64,000 nucleotides of DNA from Nitrospirota bacterium (GTDB taxonomy: Bacteria > Nitrospirota > Thermodesulfovibrionia > UBA6902). Shown piece after piece: positions 43,035 through 52,600 of this stretch. The stretch is taken from contig JACRLN010000051.1 of assembly GCA_016215115.1 (NCBI GenBank), forward strand, positions 31,560 through 95,559. Reading direction: 5' to 3'. The notes beneath the pieces are model-generated. The model was not told the origin of the DNA. It saw nothing but the letters and a program-made list of their open reading frames with translations, and ran no database searches. The number at the start of each line of letters is the position of its first letter. Position 1 is the first letter of the stretch. The position numbers and the translations under genes are program-made.

Positions 43035-44378
43035 TTGGGAAAGACCGTAGCGGTCAGTTTTGAAGGAGGCAATGTAAAAGTTGTCCATGCCTCATTAAAG
43101 GGTAAGAGAGTAACAATTGAAAGATCTGAAACAATTCCTGAAAGTGAATTCGACAATTACCTCCGCCGGGAAAAAGCCACGGAGTTTATTGTAACCAGCG
43201 AATTCAAGGAATCCTACCACGACGTTATCACGACTCCTGTTGTAAAAAACCAGTTTCTTAAAAAGATAATTGAATCAGAAATAAGAAAGGTAATTATACA
43301 GAAAGAATTTTCTTTTATCTATGCCTCTATTGGCGAAAAGGTTATTGAGAACAAGAGGGTTCTGGAAGTTTTTTATTATGCCGTACCAAAAGATTTGATC
43401 CGGAACACTATTGAGAGATTCTATAATAACGGCAAGATAGTCCGGGCGGTATACCCTTCGGTGTTTTCAGCCGCTTCACTGTTTGATTCTCAAATTAGCG
43501 GTGAAGCCCAAATGGGTGTATTCAGCTCCGGGAAATCGCGGATCGTTTTTTTCACAAAGAGAGGCGTTGTTTATTTTTTAAGAAATTATGAATCATATGA
43601 AACAGAACTTTCTGACTTTGATATTCAAAACATCAACATGACTATCAGTTATTGTTTCCAGAATATCAGGATAAATCCCTCTGCGGTTTTTCTAATGGGC
43701 GCCTTCTCTGAATCATCCCGGAACAATGCCATGTCTACGGCCCCTCTCGCATGCCTTTCCATACCTGAATATATTCATTGCACCAGGGAAACATTTAATG
43801 AGTTTATAATACCCGTTGCTTCGTACTTTACACACAAATCATCAAATATCATGACTCAGGAATTCAGGGAAATTTATCTTTTAAAAAATTATATGACGTA
43901 TGCTTCGAGAGTTTTCATCATGCTTGTACTGTTATGTATTGGCGCCATATCTTTTGAATTAAAAAATGCAGCCGAAAAAAAAGACCGGATAAAATTAGCG
44001 AAAAAGAGCAGAGTGGACACCGAAAAAGTTCTATCAGAATTAAGTGCAAGAGAAGAAAAGATAGGTCAGTATATGCCCCTTGTTGAGTTCCTGAATAAAC
44101 CGGAACCGGATTTTCAAAAGCTGTTAATTCCCCTGGGTGAGACAGATTTTGGAAATTTAACATTAAATATGGTCAATGCCTCAGTTAAGGGAGATAATAC
44201 ACTTTCTATTTCGTTGAATGGCGTGGTTCATGCCGATACATATTCAGCAATGCAGGATTCGCTGGACCACATGATCAATGAATTGCGAAAAATGAAAAAC
44301 ATGGAGATCACAAACAAATCGGTAGAACTGAAAGATAAAACCTTTATCCTTGAAATGAACTTTAAGACAGCAGAATGA
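43035..44378 (+). CDS. PilM/MshI-like pilus assembly protein
   Basis: A 447-aa inner-membrane protein; TTG start with AAGGAG seven bases before it. The cytoplasmic part (1-285) has the actin-like PilM/GspL organisation, starting GKTVAVSFEGGNVKVVHASL. One membrane segment (about 290-310, FIMLVLLCIGAISF) is followed by a coiled periplasmic part of about 135 residues. It combines the roles of PilM and PilN, as in MshI or GspL. First gene of an operon whose order (I, J, K, L, E ... G, M) fits MSHA-type pilus systems. Confidence 0.75.
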   Translation: MGKTVAVSFEGGNVKVVHASLKGKRVTIERSETIPESEFDNYLRREKATEFIVTSEFKESYHDVITTPVVKNQFLKKIIESEIRKVIIQKEFSFIYASIGEKVIENKRVLEVFYYAVPKDLIRNTIERFYNNGKIVRAVYPSVFSAASLFDSQISGEAQMGVFSSGKSRIVFFTKRGVVYFLRNYESYETELSDFDIQNINMTISYCFQNIRINPSAVFLMGAFSESSRNNAMSTAPLACLSIPEYIHCTRETFNEFIIPVASYFTHKSSNIMTQEFREIYLLKNYMTYASRVFIMLVLLCIGAISFELKNAAEKKDRIKLAKKSRVDTEKVLSELSAREEKIGQYMPLVEFLNKPEPDFQKLLIPLGETDFGNLTLNMVNASVKGDNTLSISLNGVVHADTYSAMQDSLDHMINELRKMKNMEITNKSVELKDKTFILEMNFKTAE

Positions 44379-44905
44379 AATACTTTAAATATCTGAAAAA
44401 CAGTTCCTCTTTTTATATTATCAGCGGTCTTGCCTTTGGACTTGCGGTTTTGTCATTGGTAGCAATCCACAGGTATAACAACAGTTTGCGGGATACACTC
44501 AATACAGTTGAAAGTATCAACCTTAAGGAAGACGATATCAAAAAGGAGATAACCCAGATAGATACATTAATTAAATACTTTCAGGATAATTTTGGTGTCA
44601 GAGAAAAGGAAATTAACTCTGAAAGACTTATTCTTCAAGCACTTGATGACATGAAAACACATCTGAACAATGCATCAATAAACATATCCAGATTTGAAGA
44701 GGCGCCAGGTGTAAGGCAGCTTTCCGTTGAAATCAAAATTCCTGTAAACGGCTACAGGACGATTATCGATTACGTGAACTATATTGAATCATTTAGTTTG
44801 CCAAAGTTCAGGATAAAAAATCTTATGATAATAAAAGAAGAGACCGGAGGAGTAGTTCTTGACATACAGGGTGGTTTTGTAATACCGCTGAAAGCCAATA
44901 GCTGA
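44375..44905 (+). CDS. MshJ/PilO-like pilus assembly protein
   Basis: A 176-aa single-pass protein: TM at about 12-30 (FYIISGLAFGLAVLSLVAI), a coiled region (about 35-90), then a small ferredoxin-like domain (VRQLSVEIKIPVNGYRTIID) as in PilO/GspM. The start overlaps the previous stop as ATGA. Expected to form an inner-membrane alignment complex with the MshI- and MshK-like proteins. Confidence 0.7.
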   Translation: MKYFKYLKNSSSFYIISGLAFGLAVLSLVAIHRYNNSLRDTLNTVESINLKEDDIKKEITQIDTLIKYFQDNFGVREKEINSERLILQALDDMKTHLNNASINISRFEEAPGVRQLSVEIKIPVNGYRTIIDYVNYIESFSLPKFRIKNLMIIKEETGGVVLDIQGGFVIPLKANS

Positions 44906-44933
44906 TAACTATAAGTAAAAAGCTATTTTAACT

Positions 44934-45377
44934 ATGGATAATAAAATAAAAATATTAATTGCCTTTCCTGTTGTTTTCGTTATAATACTTTTTATTATAG
45001 CTAACTATATCCCGTTTAAAACGGAGCTTACAGAAACTGAGGATCGTATATTGGCATTTATGCCAGCAGCCCTTGCGATAAAAGAAAAGCAGAAAATTAC
45101 TGTAAGTAATGAACTGAAAATCCCTATTAATTTTAGTCCGGTTTTAATCGAAAAGATTCAGGTAAAAGAAAGTACTATAGTTCCAGAGATTGAGTATAAT
45201 GATAGTAATTTGTCACTGATTGTAGTTACTGGAAAGAGAAAGATGGCAATTATCAGAGGGATCCTTGTCAGGGAAGGTGATAGTATAGAAGGCATGAAGG
45301 TCGCTAAAATAGAAGCTGACAGAGTATTATTAAAAAATAAAACCGAAAGATGGTTATATCTGGAGAAAGCAAAATGA
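44934..45377 (+). CDS. MshK/PilP-like pilus assembly protein
   Basis: A 147-aa protein with an N-terminal membrane anchor (ILIAFPVVFVIILFIIANY) and a C-terminal small beta domain MAIIRGILVREGDSIEGMKV, AKIEADRVLLKNKTERWLYL, the GspC/PilP homology-region pattern that contacts the secretin. It overlaps the secretin start as ATGA. Identification rests mainly on position plus this motif. Confidence 0.7.
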   Translation: MDNKIKILIAFPVVFVIILFIIANYIPFKTELTETEDRILAFMPAALAIKEKQKITVSNELKIPINFSPVLIEKIQVKESTIVPEIEYNDSNLSLIVVTGKRKMAIIRGILVREGDSIEGMKVAKIEADRVLLKNKTERWLYLEKAK

Positions 45378-46930
45378 AAAAATTATTTCATTTTTTCTGT
45401 GTTCTGTGTTCAGTTCTCTGTATTCTGCTTCTAATTTCCTGTGCCTCTGCACAAAAAGCCAAAGAAACAAAGGTTGAACCAATTGTCCTTGATCAGACAA
45501 TAGAAAAAGACTCAAAAGAGCAGAACATGATCCCGCCTGCAACTCCTGAACCGGCAGTCCCGGAATTTATCCCGGTTAAAGAGGCCAGTTCTCCACTTCA
45601 GACAAAGATGGTTTCTGTTGCCGCAAGAAATACCCCCCTGCGGGAGGTGCTTTTCACTATTGCTGAAACAGCAAATTTCAATCTCGTAATGGAACGGGGC
45701 GTTGATACGGAGATCCCCGTTACCATGACATTAAAAAATATAAGCGTTGAAGACGCACTTCATATTATCATGGACTCTGTGGATTATCTTTATTCCATTA
45801 AAGACAACATCATGACAATAAGTGCAATGGGAACAGAAATATTTGAGCTGGGCCATCCCAATGTCATACAGGAATACAAAATAAAAGCCGGCGGAGACAT
45901 CCTCAGCGGGACATCTTCCGCCTCAGCCGGTTCGGGGGGGGGAAATGCCGTCAGCGGAGATGTATCAATTCAATCAGAGTCTGACAAGACCTCATTCAGT
46001 TTCTGGGATGCCGTAGAAAAATCGCTGGATACCCTTCTTAAATCACAAAACGCCGGGCAGAGAAAGATACAGCCAAGTTTTACTGTTAACAGAATGGCCG
46101 GAACCGTCATGGTTACTGCAGCGAAAAAGGATCTGGAAAGAGTTGGTGCATATATAAATAATTTAAAAAAGGTGCTTAACAGACAAGTGTTTATCGAGGC
46201 GCGTATTGTAGAAGTGCAATTGTCCAAAGGATTGAAATATGGAATAGACTGGAACTACATTGCTCAGTCAGTCATGCTGGGGGGTAAAATAAATTTTGGC
46301 ACAGAGAAATTTACCAGTGCAGTAGACAGCAATGGTCCCAATTTTCAGATAGCTGTTACAGAGAACAAAAATTTCTCTTTTCTCCTGAGGGCCTTGCAGG
46401 AGCAGGGCGATGTCAGTACGCTTTCCAACCCGAGAATCAATATTATGAACGGACAGACCGCGTTGTTAAGCGTCGGCAGAAATACAAGTTTTGTCTCACG
46501 GGTTGAGACCACTACAACAACCGGGACCACGCCGACAACAACGTTTACAGTTGAAACCAACAGTGTGCTGTCAGGCATCATTTTCGGTATTGTTCCCTAC
46601 ATTCACAGCAATGGCGAAATAACCCTTACGATAACGCCTATTATTTCAAATCTTGTTGAGCTTGATAGCAAATCGATCGGAACCGGTGGCAACTCAATTG
46701 AAATAAAACTTCCCACCGTGGATCTGAGGGAAATGAGTACAACTGTAAATGTACTGGATGGACAAATGATTATCATCGGAGGGCTTATTGACAAGAAAGG
46801 GGAACTGGAAGAAGAAAAGGTTCCCATTCTTGGCGATATTCCGATTTTAGGTGCCCTTTTCAAGAGTGTTGATAAAGTAGACGAGAAAACAGAACTTGTT
46901 ATCATGCTGATCCCGAGATTGGTTAGTTAA
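45374..46930 (+). CDS. mshL: MshL-like secretin (outer-membrane pore)
   Basis: A 518-aa lipoprotein. I start it at MKKLFHFF (ATG 45374, overlapping the preceding stop). Signal and lipobox LLLISCAS. STN/N0 domain (about 75-150: VAARNTPLREVLFTIAETAN); an N1-like domain (IQPSFTVNRMAGTVMVTAAK); the secretin core (about 275-515) with VFIEARIVEVQLSKGLKYGIDW, ALQEQGDVSTLSNPRINIMN and VPILGDIPILGALF. The absence of several N domains and the STN-plus-core build match MshL. Signal-peptide codons contain an iterated TTCTGTGTTCTG word. Forms the channel through which the pilus crosses the outer membrane. Confidence 0.88.
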   Translation: MKKLFHFFCVLCSVLCILLLISCASAQKAKETKVEPIVLDQTIEKDSKEQNMIPPATPEPAVPEFIPVKEASSPLQTKMVSVAARNTPLREVLFTIAETANFNLVMERGVDTEIPVTMTLKNISVEDALHIIMDSVDYLYSIKDNIMTISAMGTEIFELGHPNVIQEYKIKAGGDILSGTSSASAGSGGGNAVSGDVSIQSESDKTSFSFWDAVEKSLDTLLKSQNAGQRKIQPSFTVNRMAGTVMVTAAKKDLERVGAYINNLKKVLNRQVFIEARIVEVQLSKGLKYGIDWNYIAQSVMLGGKINFGTEKFTSAVDSNGPNFQIAVTENKNFSFLLRALQEQGDVSTLSNPRINIMNGQTALLSVGRNTSFVSRVETTTTTGTTPTTTFTVETNSVLSGIIFGIVPYIHSNGEITLTITPIISNLVELDSKSIGTGGNSIEIKLPTVDLREMSTTVNVLDGQMIIIGGLIDKKGELEEEKVPILGDIPILGALFKSVDKVDEKTELVIMLIPRLVS

Positions 46931-46949
46931 TGGTTAGGGGGATTTTCGA

Positions 46950-48611
46950 ATGAAACTCGGCGAAGTTCTTATAGAAAAAGGCCTCTTAACAAAAGAAAGA
47001 CTGGAGCTTGCGCTTGCACACCAGAAGATAACAGACTCTATGCTCGGAGAGACGCTGATAAAACTCGGGTTTGTGTCCTCTGCCGAGATTGCCAGGACTC
47101 TTGCGGATCAAACCGGAATCCCTTTCATTGATTTAACCGAATATAATGTTGCTGAAGACGCCATCCGTCTGGTCCCGAAAGATCTTGCTGAAAAGACAGG
47201 TTTTATACCGCTCCGTTTAGTTGATGGATCTATTGAAATAGGAATCACCAATCCCTCCAACATACAGGCTATCGATACAGCATCAAAAGTCACCGGCCTG
47301 AAGCCCAGGATATTCATGATCGACAATATGGGGTTTTATGAAACACTGGAACGTGCATATTTCTTTCTTGAAAATCCTATACAGCAAAACATTCTCGCAG
47401 CCATCAAAGAAATAAAATCTTCCCCGGCAATCCCTGCTGCCACGGTTGCCGAGCTTGCACAAAACCTGATCATGGAGGGAATCAGGAGGAAGACAACTGA
47501 CGTTCACTTAAGCCCTGCTTCAGATACGATCAATATATTTTATCGTGTAGATGGTGTTTTGCAATACGGCTTCTGCATTCCCAAAATAGCGCATGCCGGT
47601 ATTGTATCGAGGATAAAGGTTATGTCAATGCTTGATATTTCCGAGCAGAGACTGCCGCAGGATGGTTCTTTTTCCATGGCTTTTCTTAACACGAAATATG
47701 AAATGCGTGTATCAACAACACCGACTATTTATGGTGAGAACATTGTTATAAGGGTTCTTGCCGGTACCGGACAATTGCTCAGGATTGAATCGCTCGGTTT
47801 TGATCATGGAAATACAAAACAGTTGCGTACGCTTTTCCAAAAGCCCTATGGGATAATACTGATTACAGGACCTACCGGCAGCGGTAAAACAACAACTCTC
47901 TATGCAGCCCTGAGAGAGGTAAACCTGATCGAAAGGAATGTGCTTACTGTAGAGGACCCTGTTGAGTACAAGCTGAGTTTTGTCAAGCAGACAGCGGTGA
48001 ATTTAAAGGCAGGGTATGATTTTGCCCTTGCAGGCAGGAATTTCATGAGACAGGACCCTGACGTCATGCTGCTTGGCGAAATAAGAGATGAAGAGACCGC
48101 GAGGATTGGGGTAAGAGCCTCAATCACCGGGCATCTTGTTTTATCTACTCTCCACACTAACGACGCTGTAACATCGATCCCGAGATTGCTTGATTTTAAA
48201 ATCGACAGGTTCCTGCTTTCTTCTTCCCTCCTCGCCGTGGTGGCCCAGAGGCTTGTAAGAAAGCTTTGCAATAACTGCAGGGAGGAGTATGCGGTTTCTG
48301 CGGAAGAACTCAAATTATTAAATGTGTCCGGAGATATAAATATATACGGGCATGATGTTTCATTAAAAACAGCTTATAAGGCAAAGGGCTGTACCATGTG
48401 CAGCAATACAGGTTATATGGGCAGGACTGTTGTTGGGGAGATCATGGTTGTGAACGATGAGATCAGGGAATTTATTGCTCTTGGAGCCTCTTTAATGAAA
48501 ATCAAGGAGGCAGCGCTAAAAAATGGCATGGTTCCATTAAAAATTGCCGGCATACAGAAAATCAAACAGAATATTACCAGCATCGAAGAGATTGTGAGGC
48601 TGATTGATTGA
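46950..48611 (+). CDS. mshE: MshE/PilB-like pilus extension ATPase
   Basis: A 553-aa secretion ATPase of the GspE family. N-terminal MshEN domain (1-140; KLGEVLIEKGLLTKERLELA, LIKLGFVSSAEIARTLADQT), which in relatives binds c-di-GMP. RecA core: Walker A GPTGSGKTTTLYA (about 306), Asp box VEDPVEY, Walker B MLLGEIRDEETA, His box GHLVLSTLHTNDA. Zinc tetracysteine CNNCREE and CTMCSNTG (about 440-490). It powers pilin assembly. The next pilus gene (mshG-like) is 6.5 kb downstream because an island intervenes. Confidence 0.92.
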   Translation: MKLGEVLIEKGLLTKERLELALAHQKITDSMLGETLIKLGFVSSAEIARTLADQTGIPFIDLTEYNVAEDAIRLVPKDLAEKTGFIPLRLVDGSIEIGITNPSNIQAIDTASKVTGLKPRIFMIDNMGFYETLERAYFFLENPIQQNILAAIKEIKSSPAIPAATVAELAQNLIMEGIRRKTTDVHLSPASDTINIFYRVDGVLQYGFCIPKIAHAGIVSRIKVMSMLDISEQRLPQDGSFSMAFLNTKYEMRVSTTPTIYGENIVIRVLAGTGQLLRIESLGFDHGNTKQLRTLFQKPYGIILITGPTGSGKTTTLYAALREVNLIERNVLTVEDPVEYKLSFVKQTAVNLKAGYDFALAGRNFMRQDPDVMLLGEIRDEETARIGVRASITGHLVLSTLHTNDAVTSIPRLLDFKIDRFLLSSSLLAVVAQRLVRKLCNNCREEYAVSAEELKLLNVSGDINIYGHDVSLKTAYKAKGCTMCSNTGYMGRTVVGEIMVVNDEIREFIALGASLMKIKEAALKNGMVPLKIAGIQKIKQNITSIEEIVRLID

Positions 48612-48617
48612 GGCTAA

Positions 48618-48808
48618 CTATAGTCTGTACATAAATTCCTGTGCGGCTAAAAAGTCGTCATTGACCCGAAAATTTGGTTTTATTTAGTCGTCATTCCCGC
48701 ATGTAGTAAGCGGGAAACCAGTCTTTATTATAAGTTCTGGATGCCCGATTACAGACTTCGGGCATGACAAAAATAAAAAATGGCAATTTATCAACTGCCT
48801 CTAATTAG
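48618..48808. mobile_element. MITE-like element, core repeat copy 6
   Basis: Core 48690-48768 (GTCATTCCCGC ... GGGCATGAC); outer ends AGTCTGTACATAAATT at the left and an inverted AATTTATCAACTGCCTC at the right. It begins 7 bases after the mshE stop and marks the left border of the inserted island. Confidence 0.65.
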
Positions 48809-48838
48809 AGGCTGTACAGAGTGGTTTGAATAATGGTA

Positions 48839-48867
48839 TTGACATCGGTATAACTTTACTGCATACT
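48839..48867 (+). promoter_or_regulatory. Promoter of the mazEF-like pair, apparently leaderless
   Basis: -35 TTGACA (48839-48844), exactly 17 bases, -10 CATACT (48862-48867). The start codon at 48874 is 7 bases past the -10, about where transcription should begin, and there is no ribosome-binding site. Confidence 0.65.
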
Positions 48868-48873
48868 TAAAAT

Positions 48874-49122
48874 ATGAAAACGGCAATATCAATCCCTGAT
48901 GAAATATTTAAAGAAATAGACAAGACCGCCAAAGAGTATAATTATTCACGTAGTGAAATATTTACTCTTGCAGTTAAAGAGTTTCTGGAAAAGATTAAAT
49001 CAAGAAAACTTTTAGACGCTATTAATGAGGCGTATTCAGAGCCGGAATCCACTAAAGAGACTTCCTTGAGACAGAAAAGCAAAAAATATTATTCCCGTAA
49101 AATCCTGAAGGAATCCTATTGA
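48874..49122 (+). CDS. Ribbon-helix-helix antitoxin (MazE-like)
   Basis: An 82-aa protein, MKTAISIPDEIFKEIDKTAK then YNYSRSEIFTLAVKEFLEK: an N-terminal ribbon and two helices of the RHH/CopG type, followed by a charged C-terminal tail that would wrap the toxin. It overlaps the toxin gene by 4 bases (TTGA). The antitoxin dimer should bind its own promoter. The gene has a strong -35 but no ribosome site, consistent with a leaderless message. Confidence 0.85.
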   Translation: MKTAISIPDEIFKEIDKTAKEYNYSRSEIFTLAVKEFLEKIKSRKLLDAINEAYSEPESTKETSLRQKSKKYYSRKILKESY

Positions 49123-49472
49123 ACATCAAACAGGGTGATATTTTCTGGATTGATTTGGGCTCGCCCAGAGGTTCAGCGCCCGCCTACATACATCCTCACG
49201 TCATCGTTCAAAACAATGTTTTCAATAAAAGCAAAATCAACACTGTTGTAGTATGCGCAATTACGTCTAACATCATAAGGGCGTCTGCGCCTGGTAATGT
49301 TATGCTGAAAAAAGGCGAAGGCGGACTTAAGAAAGACAGTGTCGTCAACATATCTCAGGTCATAACAGTTGACAAAGCAGACCTCGTAGAAAAGATCGGT
49401 ACCCTGCCGCCATCAAGGGTCAGACAGGTAATTGAAGGAATTAAACTGCTGATAGAGCCGAGAGACATTTAA
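49119..49472 (+). CDS. MazF/PemK-family endoribonuclease toxin
   Basis: A 117-aa protein from a TTG start that overlaps the antitoxin stop. MazF pattern: IKQGDIFWIDLGSPRGSAPA, HPHVIVQNNVFN, VVVCAITSN, GNVMLKKGEGGLKKDSVVNI, SQVITVDKADL. Full length for the family (about 110-120). Expected activity: sequence-specific mRNA cleavage under stress. The GDIFW and SVVNISQ blocks include the usual active-site Arg/Thr positions in variant form, so activity is likely but not certain. Confidence 0.9.
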   Translation: MNIKQGDIFWIDLGSPRGSAPAYIHPHVIVQNNVFNKSKINTVVVCAITSNIIRASAPGNVMLKKGEGGLKKDSVVNISQVITVDKADLVEKIGTLPPSRVRQVIEGIKLLIEPRDI

Positions 49473-49619
49473 ATCTTCGGCTTTTGATTTTACCTGATCT
49501 TAATTTTTTCCCGATACTCTTTCGATAAGCCACTATTCATCTGCCACTATTCTTCTTGCTGTTTAAGGTGAGTTGGATTAGAATTAAGCGGTGGATTTAT
49601 AGAGGGGAAAGAATAAATT

Positions 49620-52600
49620 ATGGGGATAGAAGAAATAATACTTAATATTTTACTTTCGCTATTAACAAACGGAATCACTACGCTTGCAGATAGATATGAT
49701 AGTGAAAAGAAGAAAGAGTTTGATGAACTCAAGAAACATTTAAAAGACCGTAATGTTCTACAGGCGATAACAGTCGAATCCCTTAAAGAAATTAAGGTTG
49801 AGTCAAAAGAAGTTGATAAACTCAAAATACTAATAAGCGACAATGTTTTTAATAAGAGACTTGTTAATATAATATCAAACTCATCCCCTGAAAATGAAAT
49901 TATCAAGCTTATCATTGCAGAGGTCAAAAGATACTGCAGTTTTCCAGAAAATAAAGCGCTAACAATAGAGCCGCATATTACCCACTTTGTAACTGAGTTT
50001 TATAAGGGAATACTACAGAATCCAAGCTTATCACCCTTTTTGATCAGAAGCAAAATTGAAGAATCAATAGCAATTTCACAAAAAGAACATAAAGATCATA
50101 AGGAATTACTGGAAAATATTGATAAAAAATTTGACCAAGTGATAGCAGGCTTAAATGTAAAAAACAATACGAGTCGTGATATTACATTCCAATCAATTGA
50201 TACCAGACAAATTTTCCCTGACACTACCCCTATAGATAATCTTCAGCTTGATTCAAGAGTTGGGCGGCTTTTACAAAATGAATTAGAGAAAACCTTATCT
50301 AAGCTCAACAGTTTTTTTAAAACTCGGGCTGATGAGATAAAACAAATACAAAAAGATAGAGACTTCAGAAAAGCGATCAATTTTTATGAATCGCTACTTG
50401 CCGAAGCAGACGACAAAATTGATACAGAAACAATCTTAGGGATTTATGCAGATTGCGCATTGTGTGCCATAAACATAGATGATTTTGAAGCTGCAAACAA
50501 ATGGCTTAATAAAGCAGAGGAAATCTCCATAAAGGATAAAAGGGTGTTAGCAATAAGAGGGCTATATTTTTATGAGTTAGGTGATAAGGGTAAAAGCAGG
50601 GAATATTCTGAAAAATCATTATCCGTAGATAATTTTTATCATTTGGCGCTGATAATACTGATAGGTCTTGAATTAGAATCCGGCATAGAAGGGAAAACTT
50701 TACTTAAAAGATATTTCCTTGATGATGCGGATAATCTAATAAATGGTTTTAGAAAAGAACATCTTGCAGTCATTTATCGCACCATCGGACAGTGCTATTT
50801 AAGAGACAATTTATTTGATAATGCAATCGATTTTTTCAGGAAATCATTGTCACAAGATGAATTTGATGACGCAACTCTCTCGCTAATAGGATTTGCTTAT
50901 CTGAAAAAGGTAATCGGGGTGGATACTCTAATCGTACACATATACGAAAAGTTAGATGATGAAGAAGAACAATTAATAAAATCTGCAATTAGCTATTTCA
51001 ATAGATCATTAGAAGTTGCCGCTCGCTATCAGAACATAAAACACCACATCTCAACCCGTGCAAATCTCTCAGTATGTTATATGCTCTTAGGGCAATATGA
51101 TAACGCATATGATGTTACTGAAATCTCGAGCATAGCCCAAAGTGAGCATGAGGATTTGATTAAGAGCAAAGCTGCTGCGGCTTTTTATAAGGGTTCTTTT
51201 CCAGAAGCAGTTGAGTTACTTTCAAAAGTAAAAGATATTACATGCCAGGACATTATTAATGAAGCTGTTTCTCTTTTACATTCAAGTAAAGATGGCAAAG
51301 AGAAAGAAGCTTTAAATTTGTTAGATACCTTCTTGGGAAAGACGACTATTAGTCCTGAGGACATTGCACAAATAAATTATCTAAAGCTTGAAATATTACT
51401 TTCTCTGAAGGATAAGGACAGTGCATTAAAAGTATTACGTGACTTGCAATGTTCCTGCCTTCCCATCTGGCAAAAAGAGGCCGCAACAGGAAATTATTAC
51501 GATACATTTTTAGATCACGAAAAAGCTGGCGTTCATTATCAGAATGCTTTGAGTCAAAGTGACATAATCGTTCCAGCGAAAATATATATTGCTTATTATT
51601 ATTTCCAGAGAAAAGAATTTGAATTTTGTTACAGCATTTGTTCTTCTATACCTCTAAACAAGATTAAAATCGATTTGGAGTTTTTTCAGAGACTTCTTTA
51701 TATAGCAGTCATTTCTTCTTTTAAACTATCGAAGTTTAATGAATGCCGGAAATTTATAATCTTCGGAAAACAGCAAAATATTAAAGATGTTTACTTAAAT
51801 GAAACATCTGCAGCTATATACTGGCAAGACGATGATCTCGAAGATGCTCGCGATGAACTAAAAACTATATTAGGAAAACGTAACAAGGACAAAAACATTG
51901 ATGTCCTGATCGATCTCGGGTTAGTTTCCCTGATATTAGGTGATGTTAAAACATCTGTAAGCTATTTTGAACAAGCTGAGCAATTACCGGAATTTTATAG
52001 TAATTCACAGAGTGTTATTAATTACATGGTAGCACTTGTAATTATAGGCAATAGAATCGAGGCAAAGCGGATATTTCAAAAAACTGTAGAATTAAAATTT
52101 GATAATCGAGATGATAGTATTCATAGGTTTGCTCCTGTTTTTTATTTAAGAGAAAACAATTCCGATCTTTTAGCCAAATATGCTATCGAGTTTAATATTA
52201 AACACGGTGATACCGAATGGCTTTGGAAAAAGGATATAAAGAAAGATGAAGAAGAAATAAAAAGTATATTTAGTGAATCCATAAGACGATCCCAAGAAAT
52301 TCGAAACTTATACACTGATAAACCAATACCCCTTGTATTCTTGCCACTGCTAACAGGGAAGAAAGAAATTATTCATCTGTGGCGATTTAATAGAGAATAT
52401 GGGTTGCCGTTAGTTATTGAATCAGGTAATCCTAATGAACTTTCTCAAGAGATCTCATATCTGAGTAATAAGAAATCAGTTCTTCTTGACTATACGGCTT
52501 TACTTACTCTGATGGAAATAGGCAAAGAATATTTCTGGATACTCGATAAACTATTTAATGAAATACTTATATATAGGCCAATGTATTTAAACATGGTGAA

